Positions 1-7,692 of a DNA stretch of 12,762 nucleotides are shown one piece after another. Position 1 is the first letter of the stretch, and every line of letters starts with the position of its first letter. A program made the position numbers and the translations under genes. Origin of the DNA: CAZVUW01 sp964629825 (lineage in GTDB: Bacteria > Actinomycetota > Nitriliruptoria > Euzebyales > Egibacteraceae); assembly GCA_964629825.1 (NCBI GenBank), contig CAZVUW010000091.1, forward strand, positions 1-12,762, given 5' to 3'. The notes under the pieces are model-generated. The model worked only from the letters and a program-made list of their open reading frames with translations. It had not been told where the DNA came from and did not search any database.

Positions 1-1345
<1,345 letters not shown>

Positions 1346-1346
<1 letters not shown>

Positions 1347-1355
1347 GCCCGGGCT
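1346..1355. repeat. 10-bp palindrome AGCCCGGGCT at the relA stop codon
   Basis: The last base of the relA TGA stop begins a perfect 10-bp palindrome. The same ten bases occur at 7322-7331, directly after the stop of the DUF948 gene. It is too short, and lacks a T-run, to be called an intrinsic terminator. It may be chance in such GC-rich DNA. Confidence 0.4.
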
Positions 1356-1368
1356 AGGTGGGGGTTGG

Positions 1369-1374
1369 TAGGGT
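1369..1374 (+). promoter_or_regulatory. Candidate leaderless -10 box (TAGGGT) for the MBL hydrolase gene
   Basis: TAGGGT fits the actinobacterial -10 pattern TANNNT. It lies 7 nt before the ATG at 1382, so transcription would start at or next to the start codon. No convincing -35 hexamer is visible 16-19 bp upstream. No Shine-Dalgarno sequence lies in the short gap, which agrees with leaderless expression but does not prove it. Confidence 0.4.
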
Positions 1375-1381
1375 CGGGCTC

Positions 1382-2077
1382 ATGCTCGGCAAGGACTCCC
1401 GCTTCATCGAGGGCATGGCCCTCGGCCTGTGGCAGGCCAACTGCTACATCCTCGGCGACGTCGAGGTCGGGACCGCCGTCGTGGTGGACCCCGGTCAGGA
1501 CGCCGAGGAGCCGGTCCTGGCACGGCTCGAGGCGCGAGGCGTCACCTGCGAGGCCATCCTGCTGACGCACGGCCACCTCGACCACCTGTGGTCGGTGCCC
1601 GAGCTGTCGCGGCGCTTCGACGTCCCGGTGCTGCTGCACGGCGATGACCGCTACCTGTGGGACGACCCCGGGGCGGCCTTCGGCGACCTGCCACCGGGGG
1701 CGCTGAAGGCGCAGTTCGGCCTCGACTGGGACCCCCCGGGCGAGGCGCTCGAGACCTTCGCCGACGGAACGACCTTCTCCTTCTGCGGCATGGTCATCGA
1801 GGCACGGCACACCCCCGGCCACACGCCGGGCTCCAGCGTCTTCCTGCTGACCGACACCGGCTCGGACGACCCGCTGCTGCTGTCGGGCGACCTGCTGTTC
1901 GCCGGGTCGGTCGGTCGCACCGACTTCCCGCGCGGCTCCTGGGAGCAGCAGATGGAGTCCCTGCGCCGGGTGATCCTCCCGCTGGACGACCGAACGCTGG
2001 TGCTGTCCGGTCACGGTCCGGAGACCACCATCGGCAGGGAGCGCCGCAGCAACCCGTACCTGCTCCAGCTGGCCTGA
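1382..2077 (+). CDS. MBL-fold metallo-hydrolase, glyoxalase II-like
   Basis: This is a 231-residue soluble hydrolase of the metallo-beta-lactamase fold, glyoxalase II/YcbL-like group. The metal ligands are all present: THGHLDH at residues 62-68 (the HxHxDH signature), His147 in HTPGHTPGSS, Asp170 in LLSGDLLF and His211 in LSGHGPET. The N-terminus (QANCYILGD) is typical of the family. The ATG at 1382 is chosen because the family starts close to this motif and a TANNNT box sits 7 nt upstream; an in-frame GTG at 1358 would add eight unlikely residues. The gene lies between relA and hisS, as its relative Rv2581c does in M. tuberculosis, although the ppiB gene that separates relA from it there is absent here. 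The substrate is unknown. A thioester such as S-lactoyl-thiol is a family-based guess; actinobacteria use mycothiol rather than glutathione. Confidence 0.9.
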   Translation: MLGKDSRFIEGMALGLWQANCYILGDVEVGTAVVVDPGQDAEEPVLARLEARGVTCEAILLTHGHLDHLWSVPELSRRFDVPVLLHGDDRYLWDDPGAAFGDLPPGALKAQFGLDWDPPGEALETFADGTTFSFCGMVIEARHTPGHTPGSSVFLLTDTGSDDPLLLSGDLLFAGSVGRTDFPRGSWEQQMESLRRVILPLDDRTLVLSGHGPETTIGRERRSNPYLLQLA

Positions 2078-2105
2078 CAGGGCCGCCCGACCGACTGACG
2101 TCCAG

Positions 2106-3377
2106 ATGATGAGCATCCCCGAGCCCGTGAAGGGCGCCCCCGACTGGCTGCCGCCGCACGCCGCGCGCTTCGACGCGGTCGAGGCGGCCTTCCTGGAGAC
2201 CGCGCGCCTGGCCGGCTACGAGCGCGTGCGCACCCCGGTGTTCGAGCACACCGAGGTGTTCGCGCGCGGCGTCGGCGCCTCGACCGACGTCGTGCAGAAG
2301 GAGATGTACACCTTCAACGACAAGGGCGGCCGCTCGCTGACGCTGCGACCCGAGGGCACCGCCGGCGTCGTCCGGGCCGCCCTGACCGCGGGCGTGCCGC
2401 GGGCCGGTGGGCTGCCGGTCAAATACGCCTACGCGGGGGAGTTCTTCCGCCACGAGCGCCCCCAGGCTGGGAGGCAGCGCCAGTTCAACCAGGTGGGCAT
2501 CGAGGCGCTGGGCTCCGACGACCCGGTCCTCGACGCCGAGGTGGTGCTGCTCGGCTGGGAGGCGCTGCTGCGCGCCGGGCTCAGCGCGGACCGGCTGACC
2601 CTGCGGATGAACTCCCTGGGGGACCGCGAGGACCGCAGCGCCTACGCCGAGCGCCTCAACGCCTACCTGGACACCATCGACGACCTGCCGCAGGACGTGC
2701 AGCAGCGCCGCCACCTCAACCCGCTGCGGGCGTTCGACTCCAAGGCGCCCGGCATGGACCGGATCATGGCGGCCGCCCCCCTGCTCGTGGACCACATCAA
2801 CGACGACGCCCGCGCCCACCACGAGCAGGTCGTCGCGCTGCTCGAGGCCGAGGGCGTGCCCCTGACCCACGACCCGACCCTGGTGCGCGGACTCGACTAC
2901 TACTCGCGCACCACGTTCGAGTACCAGGCCGCGGGCCTGGGGGCGCAGAACGCCGTCGGCGGCGGCGGTCGCTACGACGGGCTGGCGGAGGACCTCGGCT
3001 CGCCCGAGCGCTTCCCGGGCATCGGCTGGGCGCTCGGCGTCGACCGGACGCTGCTGGCGCTGAGCCAGGGCGAGGGCGAGCCGCCGGCGCGGGCGCGCGT
3101 CCAGGTGTTCCTGGTCACGATCGACCGGTCGCTGGCCCCGGATGCCCTTCACATCGCGACCGCGCTGCGGCGCGCGGGCGTGGCGACCGACCTGGCCTTC
3201 GACGGGCGCAGCCCCAAGGCGCAGTTCAAGGTCGCCGACCGCTCGGGTGCCCGCTGGGTGGTGGTCCTCGGGCCGGACGAGGTCAAGCGCGGCGTGGTCA
3301 CCGTCAAGGACCTGGACAGCGGCGAGCAGCGCGAGGTCGAGCGCGACCGCGTGGTCGAGGAGCTGGCGGCGGGCTGA
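2106..3377 (+). CDS. hisS: Histidyl-tRNA synthetase
   Basis: This class II synthetase charges tRNA-His with histidine in the cytosol. At 423 residues it matches the usual bacterial length. Visible motifs are: motif 1 region at about 20-55; LTLRPEGTAGVVRA at 78-91; motif 2 with the catalytic arginine region EFFRHERPQ at 112-120 followed by RQFNQVGIEALG; the histidine-specific HisA motif LVRGLDYYSRTTFE at 259-272; the glycine-rich GGGGRYDGL at 285-293; motif 3 GIGWALGVDR at 305-314; and a C-terminal anticodon-binding domain from about 330. Two in-frame ATGs (2106 and 2109) are adjacent and either could be used; no Shine-Dalgarno sequence is obvious. It starts 28 nt after the MBL hydrolase gene and is probably cotranscribed with it. 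Its stop is only 5 nt from the stop of the convergent ubiA-family gene. Confidence 0.97.
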   Translation: MMSIPEPVKGAPDWLPPHAARFDAVEAAFLETARLAGYERVRTPVFEHTEVFARGVGASTDVVQKEMYTFNDKGGRSLTLRPEGTAGVVRAALTAGVPRAGGLPVKYAYAGEFFRHERPQAGRQRQFNQVGIEALGSDDPVLDAEVVLLGWEALLRAGLSADRLTLRMNSLGDREDRSAYAERLNAYLDTIDDLPQDVQQRRHLNPLRAFDSKAPGMDRIMAAAPLLVDHINDDARAHHEQVVALLEAEGVPLTHDPTLVRGLDYYSRTTFEYQAAGLGAQNAVGGGGRYDGLAEDLGSPERFPGIGWALGVDRTLLALSQGEGEPPARARVQVFLVTIDRSLAPDALHIATALRRAGVATDLAFDGRSPKAQFKVADRSGARWVVVLGPDEVKRGVVTVKDLDSGEQREVERDRVVEELAAG

Positions 3378-3382
3378 CCCCC

Positions 3383-4234
3383 CTAGCCCAGCAGCGGCCC
3401 GGCGGCCGTCAGCAGGGCGACCAGGACCAGCGCGGCGGCCATCGAGAGGGTGAAGGCCAGCCGCGCACCCGAGCGCAGGCCGACGACCAGGACGGCGCCC
3501 ACGAGCAGCGCCACCGCCGCCAGGGCGAGCACACCGGTCGTGCCGAGCCGCCCGGCGGCGCGCAGACCCGCGCCCGCAACCACGGCGCCCAGCGCGAGCA
3601 GGGCCGCTCCGATCGCCGCGGAGACCCGCGGCCCCAGCCGCTGCGGCAGGCCGCGCACACCCGTGGCGCGGTCGTGCTCCACATCTGGCAGCGTGTTCGT
3701 GAAGTGCGAGCCGGCCCCGAGCAGCGCCGCGGCCGCCAGCGTCCACGCCGGGGCGCGCCCGCCTGCGGCCGCCGCGACGAACATGGGCAGCAGCCCGAAG
3801 GCCCCCGCGTAGGGGAGCGGGCTCACCGGGGTCGACTTCAGGCCCAGGTTGTAGGACCACCCGAGCCCGACCGCCGCCAGATGCAGCGTGCCCGCGGCTG
3901 CGCCCAGCGCGAACGACAGCGCGGCGCAGGCCACCAGCGCCACGGCCAGCGCCGCACGGACCGCCTCGGCGCTGACCTCGCCGGCCGCCACGGGCTTGTC
4001 ATGTCGGCCCGCGGCCCTGTCCAGCTCGCGGTCCAGCAGGTCGTTGCCCCAGCCGATCGAGAACTGCCCGCTGAGCACCGCGCCCGCCAGCGTGGCCAGC
4101 GCCAGTGCGTCGAGCCCGCCCGCGACCCCCAGCGCCGTGGCGATGCCGGTGACCACCAGCGAGGGTCCGAGGTGGGTCGCGCGCAGCAGGGCCCACACCA
4201 CCGGCGCTGCGGCCGCTGCGGGCGGCGTCGTCAT
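3383..4234 (-). CDS. UbiA-family membrane prenyltransferase
   Basis: This is an integral membrane protein of 283 residues that should transfer an isoprenoid from a prenyl diphosphate to an acceptor. Both aspartate-rich motifs of the UbiA superfamily are present: NDLLDRELD at 64-72, followed by the typical RAAGRHDKPVA, and NTLPDVEHD at 180-188. The loop WSYNLGLKSTPVSPLPYAG at 126-144 is also characteristic. About seven to nine hydrophobic segments rich in Ala, Leu, Val and Gly fill the rest, as expected for the nine-helix fold. The gene is convergent with hisS and divergent from aspS, so it forms its own transcription unit. A TAGGCT box 6 nt before the ATG suggests leaderless transcription. 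No neighbour identifies the acceptor; quinone, polyprenol-phosphate sugar or tetrapyrrole acceptors are all possible, so menA or ubiA is not assigned. Confidence 0.88.
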   Translation of the reverse strand: MTTPPAAAAAPVVWALLRATHLGPSLVVTGIATALGVAGGLDALALATLAGAVLSGQFSIGWGNDLLDRELDRAAGRHDKPVAAGEVSAEAVRAALAVALVACAALSFALGAAAGTLHLAAVGLGWSYNLGLKSTPVSPLPYAGAFGLLPMFVAAAAGGRAPAWTLAAAALLGAGSHFTNTLPDVEHDRATGVRGLPQRLGPRVSAAIGAALLALGAVVAGAGLRAAGRLGTTGVLALAAVALLVGAVLVVGLRSGARLAFTLSMAAALVLVALLTAAGPLLG

Positions 4235-4240
4235 GCGCGC

Positions 4241-4246
4241 AGCCTA
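4241..4246 (-). promoter_or_regulatory. Candidate leaderless -10 box (TAGGCT) for the UbiA-family gene
   Basis: Read on the minus strand, TAGGCT is followed by six bases (GCGCGC) and then the ATG at 4234. This is the spacing of a -10 element for a transcript that begins at the start codon. No -35 match is evident. An 11-bp dyad, CTCGG-G-CCGAG at 4251-4261, lies just upstream of the box and could be an operator or chance. Confidence 0.4.
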
Positions 4247-4276
4247 GGACTCGGGCCGAGCCCGCGGGGTGGTCGG

Positions 4277-4307
4277 TTGGCTGCGATGCGGCCGCCTCCG
4301 ATAGCCT
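4277..4307 (+). promoter_or_regulatory. Candidate promoter of aspS (TTGGCT / TAGCCT)
   Basis: TAGCCT at 4302-4307 fits the -10 consensus TANNNT, and TTGGCT at 4277-4282 is a partial -35 match. The 19-bp spacer is longer than ideal. Transcription from here would give a leader of about 74 nt before the aspS GTG. The octamer CCGATAGC overlapping this -10 recurs at 4347-4354. The region lies in the 153-bp divergent spacer between the UbiA-family gene and aspS. Confidence 0.35.
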
Positions 4308-4310
4308 GCG

Positions 4311-4329
4311 CGGGGGCCGATCGCCCCCG
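4311..4329 (+). promoter_or_regulatory. GC-rich hairpin in the aspS leader
   Basis: CGGGGGC at 4311-4317 and GCCCCCG at 4323-4329 form a perfect 7-bp stem with a five-base loop. If transcription starts just after the TAGCCT box, this hairpin would sit at the very 5' end of the aspS mRNA. There is no T-run, so it is not an intrinsic terminator. It could stabilise the transcript or be incidental. Confidence 0.35.
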
Positions 4330-4387
4330 TCGGCTGCCGCCGGCGACCGATAGCGGCCCTGCTGCCGCCCAGACGACGAGGAAGCTC

Positions 4388-6169
<1,782 letters not shown>

Positions 6170-6186
6170 GCGGGGGATGTGGACTA

Positions 6187-6200
6187 CCCCTGACCAGGGG
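6187..6200. promoter_or_regulatory. Perfect dyad CCCCTG-AC-CAGGGG, possible operator
   Basis: Two 6-bp arms separated by two bases form a perfect inverted repeat. It overlaps the candidate -35 hexamer of the downstream LPXTG gene, a common place for a repressor or activator site. With so short a loop it is more likely a protein-binding dyad than an RNA hairpin. No regulator gene is nearby, so its ligand is unknown. Confidence 0.35.
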
Positions 6201-6219
6201 ATGCCGGACGGACTAGAAT
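6190..6219 (+). promoter_or_regulatory. Promoter of the LPXTG cupredoxin-like gene (CTGACC / TAGAAT), leaderless type
   Basis: TAGAAT at 6214-6219 stands out in this GC-rich DNA and lies 6 nt before the ATG at 6226. CTGACC at 6190-6195 is a close match to the -35 consensus, and the spacer is 18 bp. Transcription would begin at about the A of the ATG, giving a leaderless mRNA. This is the most convincing promoter in the window. Confidence 0.55.
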
Positions 6220-6225
6220 CCCGCA

Positions 6226-6723
6226 ATGCGACGCCAACGCCTTGCCAGCGCCGCAGTGATCGCTGCCGTGCCCGTCCTCCTGGTCGTGCTGGCGGCCACG
6301 CCGGCGCTCGCGGTCGACATCCGGCTGACCACCGACGGGTTCGTGCCCGCGGCGGTGCTGGTCGAGGTCGGCGAGGAGATCGTCTGGATCAACCAGGCCG
6401 ATCGCACGCACACCGTCGTCGGTGAGGACGGGACCTGGGACTCGGGGCCGCTGCGGCCCGGCGAGAGCTTCTCGATCGCGCTGCGGGAGCCCGGCACGGT
6501 GCGCTACGCGACGGCCGACGGCGAGCTGTCGGGCGTTATCCGCGTCACCGAGCCGACCGAGGAAGTGGACGAGCCCGACGGCGCCGACGCGCCGGCGACC
6601 GCCGTCCCCACGGTCGCGGCGCTGCCGGACACCGGCATCGACGTCGCGCCGGCGCTGGCCGTCGCCGTGGTGCTGATCGCGGCCGGCGCGCTGCTGCTGC
6701 GAAGGGCCCGGGCCAGGAGCTAG
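6226..6723 (+). CDS. Exported cupredoxin-like protein with LPDTG cell-wall sorting signal; copper ligands apparently lost
   Basis: The 165-residue precursor has a signal peptide (basic MRRQR, hydrophobic core, probable cleavage after ALA at 27-29). It is followed by a cupredoxin-like beta domain at about 30-107: FVPAAVLVEVGEEIVWIN, then RTHTVV with His62, then GTVRYATADGELSGVIRV. An acidic, Pro/Ala-rich linker (108-130) leads to LPDTG at 133-137, a hydrophobic segment (about 140-158) and the basic tail RRARARS. That tripartite end is a sortase sorting signal, so the mature protein should be linked to peptidoglycan. In copper-binding members the C-terminal loop reads roughly Y-x-C-x-x-H-x-x-M-x-G. 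Here it is YATADGELSG, with no Cys, His or Met; only the first His is kept. It probably does not hold type 1 copper. Function is unknown; a structural or binding role on the cell surface is a guess. It has its own promoter. Confidence 0.8.
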   Translation: MRRQRLASAAVIAAVPVLLVVLAATPALAVDIRLTTDGFVPAAVLVEVGEEIVWINQADRTHTVVGEDGTWDSGPLRPGESFSIALREPGTVRYATADGELSGVIRVTEPTEEVDEPDGADAPATAVPTVAALPDTGIDVAPALAVAVVLIAAGALLLRRARARS

Positions 6724-6770
6724 AGGGCAGCGCCGCTGAAGGCGCCCGCGGCCCGTCGGCCGGCATCGGT

Positions 6771-6776
6771 TAGTCT
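6771..6776 (+). promoter_or_regulatory. Candidate -10 box (TAGTCT) for the DUF948-alaS-aroE run
   Basis: TAGTCT fits TANNNT and lies in the 153-bp gap before the DUF948 gene, the largest plus-strand gap ahead of the alaS run. Transcription from here would give a leader of about 94 nt. No -35 match is clear. Immediately downstream, at 6786-6813, GCG-CTGC and GCAG-CGC can pair with a two-base bulge to form a leader stem without a T-run. Confidence 0.3.
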
Positions 6777-6876
6777 GCGCCGCTAGCGCTCTGCCCGCCC
6801 GTGGGCGCAGCGCGCAGTCCGTTGCAGTGCAGCCCGGCCGCCCGGAGCGCGCCGAGCAGCGAGGAGAGGGGACACG

Positions 6877-7320
6877 ATGGGTTCGCGCGGGATCATCGGA
6901 GCGGTGGTCGGCGTCCTGGCGGTCGCCGCGTTGTTCGTGCTCGCCGGCGCCCAGCTCGACGTCAGCCCCGGCGGGGTCGCCGCCATCATCGCCGCGGTCG
7001 CCTTCGGCGCGGGGATGCTCGGGCTCATGAGCCTGCTGCTCAGCCTGATCGGCACGGTGCGCGAGCTCACCAACGCCGTCCGCCAGGTCACCGAGCAGAC
7101 CGTGCCGCTGCTCACCAGCGTGAACGAGACGGTGGCCGGCGTGAACACCGAGCTCGCGCGCGTGGACACGATCATCGCCAACGTGCAGAGCATCTCGGGC
7201 ACGGCGGAGAACATGGCGGAGGTGCTCCACGCCGCTATCGCCAACCCGCTGATCAAGGCGATCGCGTTCGTGTCCGGGACGGGTGCGGCCGTGCGGACGG
7301 CCCGCAAGGCGGCACGCTAG
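6877..7320 (+). CDS. DUF948 family membrane protein
   Basis: This 147-residue protein is of unknown function. Hydrophobic segments lie at about 5-25 and 32-58, joined by a short polar turn (QLDVSPGG). They are followed by a long amphipathic helical stretch (60-120: VRELTNAVRQVTEQTVPLLTS and onward) likely to form a coiled coil, and a C-terminal signature NPLIKAIAFVSGTGAAVRTARK at 123-144. That order matches DUF948 proteins found before alaS in many actinobacteria. Most members I know have one membrane helix, so the apparent second one is a mild peculiarity. The start is fixed by a strong Shine-Dalgarno match (GAGGAGAGGGG at 6861-6871, 5 nt before the ATG). The gene ends in tandem TAG codons. 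The conserved position beside alaS suggests coexpression rather than a translation function. Confidence 0.85.
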   Translation: MGSRGIIGAVVGVLAVAALFVLAGAQLDVSPGGVAAIIAAVAFGAGMLGLMSLLLSLIGTVRELTNAVRQVTEQTVPLLTSVNETVAGVNTELARVDTIIANVQSISGTAENMAEVLHAAIANPLIKAIAFVSGTGAAVRTARKAAR

Positions 7321-7321
7321 T

Positions 7322-7347
7322 AGCCCGGGCTGCGCCGGGCCGCAGCC
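7322..7347 (+). repeat. Palindrome AGCCCGGGCT overlapping a 7-bp hairpin after the DUF948 gene
   Basis: The palindrome at 7322-7331 repeats the one at the relA stop. Overlapping it, GGCTGCG (7328-7334) and CGCAGCC (7341-7347) form a perfect 7-bp stem with a six-base loop. There is no T-run, so transcription probably reads through into the next gene. The stem may act as an mRNA-processing or attenuating structure, or may be incidental. Confidence 0.35.
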
Positions 7348-7374
7348 GCGCCGCCGCAACGACAAGGAGCCCAC

Positions 7375-7689
7375 GTGTTCAAGCGACTGTTCTTCGCTCT
7401 GCTGGGCCTCGGTGCCGGGGTGGTCCTCGGCGTGGCCGTGGTGCGCAGGGCCGAGCAGGCCCGCCAGCGGCTGTCGCCGGCCGGGATCGCCGGCGCCGCC
7501 AGCGAGCGCGCGAGCAGCTTCCGCGAGCGCCTGGACGTCGCTCTGGCGGCCGGACGCGAGGCGGCGCTCGAGAAGGAGGCCGAGTTGCGCTCCGTGTACA
7601 AGGTGCGACCGGCATCGGAGCTGGCCGAGACCGCCCCGGTCCCGCCCCGCCGGACCGGCCTGGGCTCCACCGACAGCCGCCAGGGGTAG
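7375..7689 (+). CDS. Small membrane-anchored protein, DUF6167-like
   Basis: This 104-residue protein of unknown function has one N-terminal transmembrane segment (about 4-24: RLFFALLGLGAGVVLGVAVV). It is followed by a basic stretch and a charged helical cytoplasmic region (ARQRLSPAGIAGAASERASSF, then ERLDVALAAGREAALEKEAEL). The tail is Pro-rich and probably disordered. The pattern of a short TM segment, a conserved LSP-like turn, and an Arg/Glu-rich helix ending in a REA.L.KEAELR run resembles the DUF6167 proteins that lie between DUF948 and alaS in Streptomyces. The GTG at 7375 is well supported by AAGGAG at 7364-7369 with a 5-nt spacer. Its stop lies 3 nt before the alaS ATG, so translation is probably coupled. 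The DUF assignment rests on pattern and position, not on a search. Confidence 0.8.
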   Translation: MFKRLFFALLGLGAGVVLGVAVVRRAEQARQRLSPAGIAGAASERASSFRERLDVALAAGREAALEKEAELRSVYKVRPASELAETAPVPPRRTGLGSTDSRQG

Positions 7690-7692
7690 GCG

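Noticed and set aside
1794..3860. Very long minus-strand open frame (688 codons) across the MBL, hisS and ubiA genes
   Set aside because: It is antisense to well-identified genes, is rich in Arg, Gly, Ala and His with no family motif, and is the usual shadow frame of GC-rich codons.
3674..4387. Long N-terminal extension of AspRS (frame open from 3674)
   Set aside because: The extension runs antisense through the UbiA-family gene, has no AspRS similarity, and a good ribosome-binding site marks GTG 4388.
6170..6225. Intrinsic terminator after aspS
   Set aside because: The only dyad (6187-6200) has a two-base centre and no T-run, and it overlaps a promoter, so an operator is the better reading.
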